A stretch of DNA of 64,000 nt from Bretschneidera sinensis (lineage: Eukaryota > Streptophyta > Magnoliopsida > Brassicales > Akaniaceae), in NCBI GenBank assembly GCA_023935145.1, contig CM043697.1:50218001-50282000 (forward strand), written 5' to 3'. The notes under the pieces were generated by a model. It worked only from the letters and a program-made list of their open reading frames with translations, was not told the origin of the DNA and made no database searches. Position 1 is the stretch's first letter, and every line of letters starts with the position of its first letter. The translations under genes were made by a program, and so were the position numbers. Below, piece by piece: positions 35,028 to 45,892 of this stretch.

Positions 35028-36533
35028 ATGTCTGATGAGAGCCATAAAATGCATCTTAATCGTACTTATTTTTTAGCACTTTAGGGTTGACTTAGGTTTT
35101 AATTGCATTTTTATTCGTTAACAACTCTAAAGTGGTATTCTTGGAGCATTAACTTATTTCGGTGCATTTTCAGGTATCTTGAGTTAAAAGAGATGGAAAA
35201 GCAATCATCATTGTAAACACGATGCTTCAATGAATACTCAAGTGAGAGGGTGGTCGCGGAAGAGCCAAGATGAAGAGAAACTAAGAAAAGAGTTTTCACT
35301 AAGTCATCAGAATTGCCATACAAATCAATCGTCTTTGCAAATTAATCTGTATTGATGTAGGAAGAACCAGGAGATGAACCATATATGGTTAGAAAGATCT
35401 GGAAGTCTAGTTTCTGGAGGATTTTACGGTTCGTCAAAAGGATTTTTCTAGAGAAAGTTACGGCGGTTTTAGCAGACAGAGGTCAGATCTCCTAAATCAG
35501 CATCAGGGAGAGGTGCACCTTGGATCAGTTGAGGCGCACCTTGTAGAAAGAAGGCCAAAAGACGCTGGAAGAAGCATCAGGGAGAGGCGCACCTTGGATT
35601 ATTTGAGGCGCACCTCATAGCACACACGCCTGACTTGACAAAATAGAGGCGCACCGCGCCCAAGTGAAGGTGCAGCGCGCACACAGCTATATGCTTTCCG
35701 AGTTAGACCCTAATTAGGTCTCTAATGACTTGTCCAAACCCTAAAACATCCTTAGGCCTTGTACACTATAAATAGACCACTTAGGGTTTGTAATTAGACA
35801 TTCAAAAACCTAGAAAACTCAAAGGAGGCTGCCACACTCTCCCCAATGGCTAACTAATCTCCAAGCAAGGCGAAGGGAAGAATCCCTAGGTGTAGTTGTT
35901 TTTATTTCCCTTACTTGATTCAGTTGTAATAGAGCTTTAGCGTTCAAACATTATTATGATTTACTTTTTAATCTAATTAGTAGATTTTTTATTAGTCTGG
36001 TGATTGCATGCTTCTTTTCCATATAAGTCTAGTCATGCTTTTCTTATGTGTATTTGTTTGGGTGTGATTGAGTCCGGTAGATCTCTTTTATAGATTTATC
36101 CATTGCTGCGGTATTGTCATTTAGATATATCATCGTCTCTTGATAATTTATAAGTTAGGTCATGTGTGCTTGAAAGTAAAGAATAATTCATATCAATTAC
36201 ATTAGGGTTTATACATGCACTTTAATTGAATATTTGCCGATTGCCTGTTTGGGATGTGAAACTTGCAATCGAGATAAAAACGACTGAATCAAGTTAGGAT
36301 TAGGGCAATGAACCTAGGGAGGATTTCCAGATCCTTGTTATTCCCCTATTATACTTCACAATCTACTTTACATAATTGTTTCACTATCAATTTCAGATTC
36401 TCTTACTCATTTGGATTTATCGTTTTGGATTAAAGTTTACCCCTTCCTTGGTAGTTAACTTGTTTCCCTATGGAATCGACACCCCAAGGCTATGCTACAA
36501 CAACTGTGTTAATCTTTGGGGGTAATCAATGTC
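35028..36533 (+). mobile_element. Solo LTR in element J with ATGTC duplication
   Basis: LTR 35033-36528 (1496 bp, TGATGAGAGCC to GGTAATCA), flanked by ATGTC at 35028-35032 and 36529-36533. No internal sequence, so LTR-LTR recombination removed it. It interrupts J coding sequence between VKFLKDI-type and SKKRRLEEF-type segments. The outer parts resemble the B/F LTR, but 35310-35480 resembles element C's LTR repeat. TATAAATA is at 35767-35774. Confidence 0.9.
35495..35690. repeat. GAGGCGCACC repeats in solo LTR U3
   Basis: Degenerate copies of GAGGCGCACCTTGGAT, with a larger unit (GCATCAGGGAGAGG(T/C)GCACCTTGGAT) at 35503 and 35565. A GC-rich island upstream of the TATA box. Confidence 0.7.
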
Positions 36534-36910
36534 CTTTAAGAATTTGACATAGTTTGGCATTTGTTCCAAAGCAACTGCAAAAGAAATATTTATGTGAATT
36601 TTCTTTAAAATTATCCAGAAATTTAGAAAATTCCTTATGAAATTTTTTATTTATGAAAACGTTGAGGGTAAGGAAGTGGAGTAGGGAGAATAGAAGGATT
36701 GTCAAGAATTGAAATTTCTGGAGGCTTGTCAGTTTTTTTTAATGTAGCATCCACAATATCCTCTTCGTGTACTTTATTCCGGCATTGACCATTGGTTAGA
36801 GCTGTAGGGCTGGACTTGGTTTCCTTTGATGGTAACCTCTCAATTTCTCTTCCATTCTGAAGTGTGATGGTCTTGCATGGTTCCTTTGGATTCAATTCTG
36901 TGTTGCTAGG
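36534..36910 (-). pseudogene. Element J gag C-terminal remnant
   Basis: The minus strand carries ITLQNGREIERLPSKE and LPTPLPYPQRFHK, the gag tail before protease in Athila/Tat elements. It is then frame-broken toward 36534, where it meets the solo LTR. Gag N-terminal parts are missing at the junction with element F (36911). Confidence 0.7.
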
Positions 36911-38152
36911 TGATGAGAGTCATAAAATGCATCTTAATAGTACTTATTTGTTAGCCTTTTAGGGTTGATCGAGGTTTGAAATACACTTTTATACCTTAAT
37001 AACTCTAAAGTGATATTCTTGGATCATTGATCTATTTCGGGGCATTTTCAGGTACTTTGAGATGGAAAAGCTATCATTGCTTAAAGCTCAAAGATTCCAT
37101 GCGTACTGGAGTAAATGAGTGCTTCCGAAAGGACATGATGAAGGGTTTATGGGCAAGGAAGCCTAGGCACCCAGAAGCTCTAGAATCCACCATCAGAGAG
37201 GGCTTAGGCGCCCAGAAGAGAGGGCCGTGGCGCCCAAAAGCTCACCCAACCAAGGAATAGACAGAGCCGCGACGTACATAAGTGAGAGTCACGACGCGCA
37301 CATGATTCCCTTCTCCGAGTTATGACCTAATTAGGACTTTAATGATTGTTTAAACCCTAAAAACACCCTTGGACCTTTTGAATTATAAATAGATCACTTA
37401 AGGTTTGAGGAGGGAAATCATTAGAGGCCGGAGGCCGGGGAAAACATCATGACGGCTACCACATTCTCCCCTATGGTCAATTAATCTCCAAGCAAGGCGA
37501 AGGGATGAATCCCTAAGTGTAGTCGTTCTTATTTTCCATTATTGATTCAGTTATAGTTTGGATTTATTATCAAAACATTGTATGAGTTACTTTTTAATTT
37601 AATTAGAAGATTTTTCTCTTAATCTGGTGATTGTATCTTTCTTCTCCATATAAGTCTAGTCATGCTTTTCTTATATGACGTTGTTTGGGTATGATTTAGT
37701 CCGATAGATTTATCTTTTAGGTTTATCCATTACTGCAATATTGTCATTAAAGATATATTGTCGTTTCTTGATAAATCTATAGGATAGGTCATGTGTGCTT
37801 AACTCGAAAGTAAAGAGTAATTCATATCAATTACATTAGGGTTTATATATGTGCTTGATTGAATATTTGCCGATTGCTTATTTGGGATGTGAAACTTCCA
37901 ATCGAGATAAAAACAACTGAATTGAGATTGGAATAAGGCAACGAACCTATGGAGGATTCCCAGACCCTTGTTATTTACCCATTATATTTACACTACTTCA
38001 CATTATTTCAATATCAAAACTCAATTTCTCTCGTTTAACTTTTATCGTTCATTTTAAGGTTTGCACTTTCTCTTGTAGATCGCTTGTCTCCCTGTGTAAT
38101 CGACACCCCAAAGCTGTACTACAACTACTGCATTATACTTTGGGCGTAATCA
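36911..38152 (+). repeat. Element F 5' LTR
   Basis: 1242 bp, TGATGAGAGTCATAAAATGC to GGCGTAATCA, close to the B LTR. TATAAATA at 37384-37391. U3 carries its own GGCGCCCA-type repeats (37155-37300). Confidence 0.9.
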
Positions 38153-38156
38153 AATT

Positions 38157-38174
38157 TTGGTGTCATTACCGGGG
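38157..38174 (+). promoter_or_regulatory. Element F primer binding site (tRNA-Asp type)
   Basis: TTGGTGTCATTACCGGGGA follows the LTR. It differs from B's copy at several bases but matches the tRNA-Asp complement at its right end (CCGGGGA). Confidence 0.7.
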
Positions 38175-38364
38175 AGGCGTGCTTAAGTACAAGGAAGATT
38201 GTCAACCTTGAGACATGACGGTAGAAGAATTGTAGATAGTTTTTTTTTTTCTTTCTAGCCGTTTGTAAAGGCAGTAACTTCGTTCCTTCTTTTAGCTTGT
38301 TGCATTAATTTTATTTTATTCTTTCGTTTTATAGTATTTTTTTATTATTATTTTGTGATCTTGC

Positions 38365-38781
38365 ATGCCCCGATATAGAGACACTTTGGGTAGATTTGCT
38401 TGTAGGCCTGTGTTAGAGTCAGAATTAAATTCTTTTCTAAATCCTTTATTTGACAATCCATCTAGTCCCAAAGAAATGAGTGAACATGAATATCAACCCC
38501 TTAGGACCCTTCAGGATTACCTCCACCCTACACGTATAGCCACACCATCATGCATCATGTTTCCAGCCAATACTCGCCAACTGGATTTTAAAACAAGGAT
38601 GATACAGTTACTCCCTACGTACCATGGCTTGGAAAATGACAACTCATATGTGCACATTAGAGAGTTTGAGGAAATAGTTGTGACCATTCATAGTCAAGAT
38701 GCACATGATGATATCGTGAGACTCAAGTTCTTTCGTTTCGCTTTAAAGGATAGAGCTAAGAGTTGGCTAAGCCAAATATGA
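38365..38781 (+). pseudogene. Element F gag N-terminal fragment
   Basis: Starts MPRYRDTLGRFACRPVLES. Open through YVHIREFEEIVVTIH and LKDRAKSWL, then the foreign sequence after 38769 supplies a stop at 38779. Unlike B it has Cys, not a stop, at the codon near 38551. The capsid domain is incomplete. Confidence 0.85.
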
Positions 38782-39534
38782 AGTTCTTGTATAGGACAGA
38801 AAAACTTGTTCGTTTCTTTAGAATTAAGAAAGATCTGCATATCAAAGAAAAAGAAAAAATAATGGAAGAAATATGCTTGACAAGAAAAAGAAAAAAAAAG
38901 TCAAATACATATGAAAGTTGTTGGACTTTTGATCACCCTTAGATCTAATTAAATCTAATGATTGAACATTATTATAGTTTAGCAAATATTTAAAACTTAC
39001 ATGCAAAAATTATTCGTGTATCTCACAGGCTAAAAAAGTAAGTGTTTTTAGCAGGGTTAGCTCACATTTTGTAACATCGTTTGGATACATAAACCATTCA
39101 AATAATTTTATGATACTTAGTTATATTCAAGAAATCAGAAAAATAATCACATGTGCAAATAATTTGGGTTAGATTTGATAGTAAATTGTCACATTGTCAA
39201 TAAATATTATAAAATGTAACAATTTACCAGCAAATATGCAATTTACAATCAAATAAAACTCAAATTACTAATACATGTGATGATTGGTTGAACCCAAAGC
39301 TTTCACATTTATATTCATTAAATAAGTGTGTCTCCTTTCCTAGAAAGAAGAACATATAATTTTATATATTTGGCCGTATGATTTATTTGTAAATAAAATG
39401 GTAGCGTCCGTCATCTGTTTTCTTGCCAACTTTCTGAAAGCTTATATTTATAGCTACTAATCATCAATTTTCCTCTCTATAACAAAGTCAAATAATCCTT
39501 CTTATTTTCCTCATTACTCACTAGGAAAACAAAA
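38770..39534. other. AT-rich sequence, no gene seen
   Basis: No domain or repeat recognised. TATATTTATA near 39444 could be a TATA element for the small ORF that follows; low certainty. Confidence 0.4.
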
Positions 39535-39790
39535 ATGAGCTCCAACATAAAATTTGATCTCTCCAATGTAATCAAAGAAGTTATCCTTTTGTTCTTAATT
39601 TTTGAAGCTAAACCTCTTCAATTCTTGCAGCTGCAAGGCCTTTGGATAGCACAAAACTCGTCACGCCAAAACTACATCAGTGCCAGCAGATAGAGCTACC
39701 GTGCCCCCTTTTGGCCCGAACCCTTGCACTTACATTCCCAAAAGCAGTCTTGGCAATTGCAAAACCATAATAATATATCATTGATAACCT
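39535..39790 (+). pseudogene. Possible broken small secreted-peptide gene
   Basis: ATG at 39535 opens a hydrophobic signal-like stretch (VILLFLIFEA). Frame 0 then reads AAARPLDSTKLVTPK (39627-39671), and frame 2 reads TVPPFGPNPCTYIPKSSLGN (39698-39757), then CK and a stop. Joining these needs two frame changes, so this is a pseudogene, a spliced gene, or chance. A hydrophobic start, ARPL after it, and a short Pro/Cys tail (NPCTYIP...NC) are the usual build of plant secreted peptides. I cannot name a family. Confidence 0.3.
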
Positions 39791-40326
39791 AGGTTTTTGG
39801 TTGGGTGGTTATTTTCTAGTTTTTCATATAAAAAATCCAGGTTCAATCTCTTTCCCCTCCGCCAATGTATAAAACAAAACGTGTATTATTCCTTCTTTCC
39901 TCATTTCTTCTTCCTTCTTTCATCATTTTTTTCTCCTTCTGCCTCCATAGCCGTTTTTCAGCACCACCACACTTTCTTCCTCTCTCCTTTCTTCATCTTT
40001 TCTTTTTTTCTTTCCCTTCTGGTTTTCGCTTCCTCTTCCTTCTCCTTTCTCCTTCCCTCCACCACACACATTGACCTTCTAATATGTCTCTCTATCACTT
40101 CCTATTTACGTTTTATTGTTGAATATTTATTTTTTTATTTCTTTCCATAATATATATTTGTAGTTATTTATTTTGATTGTTCATATATATTTGTTAGTAT
40201 ATATTTTTAGAGATTTTTTACTAATTAGTCTTGCATTATTTGTACCTATTTTTTTTTATTTTTTTGTTAGTGTAAATGTAATTACTTTTTGTGGAAAAAT
40301 ATTTAAAAAAATATATTTTTTATATG
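39791..40326. other. Pyrimidine-rich then AT-rich sequence
   Basis: 39888-40075 is strongly C/T-rich on the plus strand (TTCTTCC-type runs). It gives overlapping low-complexity open frames (39797-40150, 39865-40074) that I do not accept as genes. The rest is AT-rich. Confidence 0.5.
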
Positions 40327-40814
40327 TTAGTACAAATTTAGGCATTACTTTGATATTTTAGTTTAGATTTTGTTATGTTAATTTACATTTAAGTATTATT
40401 TTGTAGAAAAAATTAACTAAAATTTTAGGTTGATTAATACTTATAAAAAAAAAATAGGTTGATTAGATATTAATTTTACTTGTTAGTTTAAAATTATTTA
40501 TGCGTTGTTTTGAGATGTTAGCTTACATTTAAATATTATTTTTTAGAAAAAATTAATTAAAAATTTAGGTTGATTAACACTTATAACCAAAAAAAAAGGT
40601 TGATTAGAACTTAATTTTACTTAGTTTAAATTTAGCTAGGTATTATTTTGATATTTAGTTTAGATTTTGTTATGTAATTTTACATTTAAGCATTATTTTG
40701 TTGAAAAAAAAAATTAAAAATTTAGGTTGATTAGAACCTAATTTCGCTTGTTACTTTAAATTTAGGCATTATATTGACATGTTAGTTTAGATTTTTTATG
40801 TTAGTTTAGGGAAA

Positions 40815-40815
<1 letters not shown>
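40327..40815. repeat. Degenerate AT-rich tandem array
   Basis: About three imperfect copies of a 130-190 bp unit: GTTAGTTTAAATTTAGGCATTATTTTGA, then TTTACATTTAAGTATTATTTTGTAGAAAAAA, then AATTTAGGTTGATTA. Some copies have an inserted short duplication of AGGTTGATTA. Confidence 0.6.

Positions 40816-40816
<1 letters not shown>

Positions 40817-40885
<69 letters not shown>
40817..40885. repeat. (AT)n(GT)n microsatellite
   Basis: About 30 AT dinucleotides (40817-40876) followed by GTGTGTGTG. Length is likely variable. Confidence 0.95.
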
Positions 40886-41200
40886 GATGAGCTATATAGT
40901 TGATTGTATTTGGTTGGATTGAGATTAAATTGAATTTTGTAGATTCTTTTGATATTTGAAAATTTTGGAAAAATCCAATAAATAGGGAAAACTATATCAA
41001 ATTTTATGTAGAATTCTCTCTTAATATTCTCTGATTTCTCTTATATATTCTTTATTTGCATATATCATGCATTGCATGATTGTCCGTCCAAAGATTATTA
41101 AGTGACACAAATGCGCTTGTTGCTTACTAGCTAATTCATATGTTTGCAATGAGAATATTTGTGTTCAAATAATATATGGATTGTCATGTGTGGACATTTT

Positions 41201-41373
41201 AGGAATGAAAATCCTTATTGCATTCAATAACTCTTATATCATTACATTTCGATTAAGTTTCAACAGTACCTCTACTTGTTCTTTGAGCACATACTAAATT
41301 CGGGACTATCTTCTTCGGTACTTTTGAAATGACATAGGAGTTATTAAATGCAATAAGGATTTTGCATTCCTAA
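41201..41373. repeat. Imperfect inverted repeat
   Basis: Arm 41201-41236 (AGGAATGAAAATCCTTATTG...) pairs with 41339-41373 (...CAATAAGGATTTTGCATTCCT). Roughly 35 bp with a few mismatches and a loop of about 100 bp. It lies upstream of the transposase of CACTA 2 and may belong to that element's 5' region. Confidence 0.7.
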
Positions 41374-41893
41374 ATGGGTTAGGACCCCTAGCTTTTAGTG
41401 AATGGAAGAATGTGGTAAGAAAGCATCAATATGCAAGTTGATAATCTATTTTTTATTTCTTATTCGCTAATACTTTATCTCTTTTTTCCTCTTAGGGTTA
41501 AACGATATATTAGTGGTACTCACTACTTCTGTTACTCCACTACTACTCCTATTGATTAGGTACGTAAATTTAAATTTGTCCTTATACTATTTAATTAGTT
41601 TACAATCATTTGAGTTTGAATTGATTGTTTCTGTAAATTATCAACGTAATTTTCGAGGTAAATCTTACTTTCCACTCTTAAATGACAAAAAAAGAATGAT
41701 CGTATATACAAATAAGCTCATGCTTTATATATGTCTAGGTTGTAAAATAATTCTCTAGAATTTCATTAAAAATAAGAGTTTTAATTGTGGTTGTCTAATA
41801 AATCTTATATTACTTTATTTATTTTCAAAATATATAGTTTAATTGTAAATTGAGATAACTTTGAGACTCAATAATATTTTAGTAGTTGGAACA

Positions 41894-44800
41894 ATGTCAG
41901 TTGATTATAGTTGGATGGACCGTCATGTTGTGCATAAAGCCTTATCGAAAGAATTTAGGAATGGAGTTGAACAATTTCTTAACTTCGCATATAGTAACAA
42001 ACGTTGTGTGAATAAGGGAACTATTCGGAGTCCTTGCTCTATTTGTAGTAAGGAATTACAAAATATTGACTCGACATGGGGAGGTTAGTTTGTTAGGAGG
42101 ATGTTTGACAAGCCGATTTGATGATGTGGTAGAAGGTTTCAGAGAAACGAATCAGATGGGGGACATGATAATGGATGTTGCTAGGCCTGAATTTAATTGG
42201 GATGCTGAAGAGTCCCCAAATCGTGTTGCTGCAAAGTTTTACAATTTGTTAAGAGATGTTGATAAGTCATTGTGGCAAGATTGCAAAAAGCATACTAAGT
42301 TATCGGCAATCATTGAACTATAAATCTGATTTTAACATGTCTGGGAATTGTTACGACCAGTTGATCACAATAATTAAGAGCATATTGTTGGAGGGCGAGA
42401 AGTTGCCCGAAAACTTTTACCAATGCAAGAAGATGGTTAAAGGGTTAGAACTTGGGTATCATAAGTACATGCATGCCGGAATGATTGTATGTAGTACTCT
42501 CAAGAGGACACACAAAAGAAAAACTATGACGTCTGCGGCCATGCTTGAGTTCAACCTAAACAAGCAGAAAATAAGAAAACAAGGGACATACCATACAAAG
42601 TGTTGTGTACCTTCCAATCACACCAAGAATTCAAAGAATTTTTATGTTGAAAAACACGTTGAACACATGAGACGGCACAAGGAGGGACAACGTAGTAAGC
42701 CTGAATTTTTCATCCACTTGGCAGATGGTGAGGCATAAAAACATATGATGATAAGCACCCGTTGTTTTCCCTTGAACCAAAATGTTAGGTTGGAACTCTT
42801 GACAGAAGGTTTCACTCCATTTGGTCATTCAACTTTCCCTTACTCTTGTTGGCCAGTCTTTGTCACTCCATATAATCCACCTCAAGGTATGTGCATGAAG
42901 AAGCATAATTTGTTCTTATCCTTGGTCATTCTAGATCCAAACCACCCCGATAAGAATCTGGATGTCTATCTAAGACCTTTGTTAGATGAGTTGAAGATGC
43001 TGTGGACATATGAAGTTCTTACCTATGATGCAAGTAAGAAATAAAATTTTAATGTGAAAGTTGCACTTTTGTTGACAATCAGTGATTTTTCGGCTTATGA
43101 TATGATTTTTGGGTGGAGTACCCATGATCCACTAGCTTGTCCTTACTGTATGAAGCATACTAAGTCATTCCGACTGCCTCATGGTAGGAAGTCTTACTGG
43201 TTTGATTGTCATCGCCAATTCTTGCCTTAGAATCATACATTTTGAAAGCAGAAAGACAATTTCAAGAAAGGCACAATTGAGATAGGATTGCCTCCACCAC
43301 GATTGTTTAGAGAAGAAATATTGGCTAGAGTTTTGTCTTTCGATCAAATAACATTTGGTAACACGACCAAGAAACAAGAGATTCCAGGATATGGTCAGGA
43401 GCATAACTGGTTGAAAAGGAGTATCTTTTTAGACTTACCATATTGGAAAATAAATCTCATAAGACACAATTTGGATGTCATGCATATTGGGAAAATTTTG
43501 TTTGATAATGTCATCAACACAATTATGGATGTAAAGGGTAAAACCAAAGACAATTCGAATGCTTGTGAGAATATTAAGAACCTCTAGAGGTGTTCAGAGT
43601 TAGAATTGGTTCAAGTAAATGGGAAGCCCAAAAAAACCTAAGGCATCATGCACATTGAATAAGTCTCAAATAAAGGATGCGTGCAAATAGGTGAAGAAAC
43701 TAAAGTTCCCATACGGGTATGCCTTAAATCTAGCTCGATGCGTAAGTGTGAACAAATGCAAGCTCTATGGAATGAAGAGTCCCGATTGTCACGTGATCAT
43801 GAAGAGATTAATATCATTGGCGTTCCATGATTTCTTGCCAGATGTTATATGGGATCAGTTAACAAAACTCAATAACTTCTTTAGAGACATATGTGCAACT
43901 AAGCTGCGGGTTGAGCATATGGAGTTGCTTGAGAAAAACACTGTGGTGAACTTATGCAAGTTGGAAAAGATATTTTCCCCATCAATCGTTGACTCTGTGG
44001 AGCATTTTCTAATCCATTTACTTTATGAAGCTAAAATTGGGGCCCCTGTGCAGTACCGATGGATGTATCCCTTCGAGAGGTGATATCTCTTACTAATATT
44101 TGTTCATATTAAAGTGTTTTATGAAGAAAATTGTATGATTGATTTATAATATGTATGCAGAATAGGTGTATGCACATCCTAAAGATAAAAGCTCGTAATA
44201 AAGCGTGCATTGAATGCTCCATTGTTAAGGCGTACATCATAGAGGAAATTTCAAACTTTTGCTCACACTATTTTGAACCGAATGTTCAAACAAAATTGAA
44301 TCAGGTCGGTCGAAACGACGATAGGGGAGATATGGATCCAAATGGGCACCTATCTATTTTTTGTTATCCAGGTCATGCATTTGGTCATGAGAGAGTTTGA
44401 TGAAAATGAGATCAGGGCTGCAGAGATATACGTTCTATTAAATTTCATAGAGCTTGTGCTGTATGTGGAGAAAATTCACGTCTAAAACCAAATTTTGACT
44501 ACCCAAAAGTCTATTGAATAATGATTTTATTTTTATTGTAGACAATACAATGAAAAGTTGAGCCATCAACAACCTCTTATCACCGATGAACAAATTAAAA
44601 AGCTACGCGAAAAGGAGTTTGCGAAATGGCTTCATGACCTTGTAAGTAAACATTAAATGAGATAATTCACTCAATATTATAAACAAATTAATGTAACCAT
44701 ATATATTTTATTTTAATTGGTTTTGAGGGATGAACAAATGACAATCGAATACGAGAGTTAGTACTAGGCCTGCGTAAACGTGTGACTTGTTATAGTAGAT

Positions 44801-45538
44801 ATATTGCTAATAGATTCAAACTCCACACTCAAAAGTATGGAAAATTCAAGAAAACGATGAATAGTGGTGTATATGTGAAAGGTGGTTTCCATGACACGTA
44901 CAAACGCGACTTCTATAGTATGTTGACGAACATTATAGAGGTACAATATATAAGAAATTAAAGGTAACACAGTTGTATTGTTTAAATGCCACTAGTATGA
45001 TTTAGAGAGAGGAATTACAGTACACCCAAACACAGTCTTATAGATATAAAATATAATTCAAGGCATCATCTATATGAGCCTTCTGTGTTGGAGGAGCAAG
45101 CAACACAAGTACACTATACACCTTACCTGTCAAAAAAGAAAGAAAGAATAGATTAGTGGACAATTTTTAAAGTTAAGGCGAAGAGCAATGTGTACAAAGT
45201 CTTATATGAGAATACAAATCACGATATAGTGCCTATTGTTGCAGACTACTTTCAAGAGGATGAGACACCCTATCCAATTCCAGTTGATTCGGACAACGAA
45301 CTTAATATACCGGGTATTCTTTGTGATCCCAACTGTGTAATGGAAGAAGTAGAACCAGTTAACACTCGTGCTCATAGAAACGTAAAAGAAGTTAAAGAAG
45401 AAGAAGAGGGGAGACAAGGTGAAGAAGAGAAGGAGGAAAAAAAAGAAGGAGAATAAGAAGAAGATGAGGAGGATGTTGGTGAGCAGGAGGAAGAACAAGA
45501 AGAACAACATGATCAAGATAGAATGGATGTTGATTAGT
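41894..45538 (+). pseudogene. CACTA 2 transposase (Transpos_assoc, Transposase_21, DUF4218, DUF4216)
   Basis: Start taken at MSVDYSWMDRHVV (41894), the transposase-associated domain with a partial Cys motif (SPCSICSK). 42144-42740 has FNWDAEESPNRVAAKFYNLL and YHKYMHAGMIVC. Transposase_21 (42745-43590) has VFVTPYNPPQGMCMKK, HDPLACPYCMKHTKSFRLPH and LPYWKINLIRHNLDVMHIGK. DUF4218 (43691-44083) has CHVIMKRLISLAFHDFLPD and ends WMYPFER. A spliceable intron (GTGATATC to TATGCAG, about 44081-44160) leads to ISNFCSHYFEPNVQTKLNQV. The DUF4216-like part (45190 on) ends in a Glu/Lys tail and MDVD. Frame breaks near 42086, 42321, 43043, 43586 and 44760 disable it. Confidence 0.85.
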
Positions 45539-45892
45539 GATGCAACTATTTACAATCCACATTCATACTGGTAGTTATTATGCACATTTTCTGCTTTTCT
45601 AATTTTCTTTCCATTGTGCATGTTTTTACTCTTTTTTTGGTCTTTTCGCGTGTGTTTATTTTTTTTATCTTGCTTTTATGTTAAAGATTGTGTATATATT
45701 TTAATCATACTTCTTTTTTATAAATAAATAAAAAAATAGGATGCCATCGAGGGTTAGAGCATGAGGTCGTAAGGGTGGGCGCACCTGCTTTACGTAACTA
45801 TATATTTACTTTTATATTATACATACTTTTTTGTTTTTCATTTTGTATTATAATTAAAATGAGTTTCACTAAGTATTAAATTTCAGATCCCA

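Larger units (their letters stand above)
12864..36910 (-). mobile_element. Element J: Athila/Tat-type Ty3/gypsy element, host of a nest
   Basis: Minus-strand retrotransposon split by later insertions. Its own parts are the 3' LTR (12864-14222), 3' noncoding region (14223-15880), integrase C-terminal half (15885-16853), then element C (16854-32314), integrase N-terminal half with RNase H, RT and protease (32315-34980), a solo LTR (35033-36528) and a gag remnant (36534-36910). The two integrase halves belong together: the left half ends inside the HHCC finger at TLVKTCDRCQR and the right half stops just before it at FFWPSIFHDSY. The 5' LTR and gag N-terminus are missing beyond the junction with element F. 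Confidence 0.75.
36911..38769 (+). mobile_element. Element F: B-family element, truncated in gag
   Basis: 5' LTR (36911-38152), primer site and gag start (38365), ending at AGTTGGCTA (38769) where similarity with element B stops abruptly. No 3' LTR. It lies against element J's gag, probably after insertion there; the distal half of both was then lost. Confidence 0.8.

Noticed and set aside
35111..35323. 70-residue minus ORF in the solo LTR
   Set aside because: Inside an LTR and not present in the other LTR copies.
39797..40150. 117-residue ORF (and 39865-40074)
   Set aside because: Low-complexity Phe/Ser/Leu translation of a pyrimidine-rich tract; no domain.
41500..41530. CACTA left terminus for element 2 (TACTCACTACTTCTG)
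   Set aside because: Only CACTA matches; CAAGAAA does not follow.
45202..45516. 104-residue minus ORF
   Set aside because: Antisense of the Glu/Lys-rich transposase tail.
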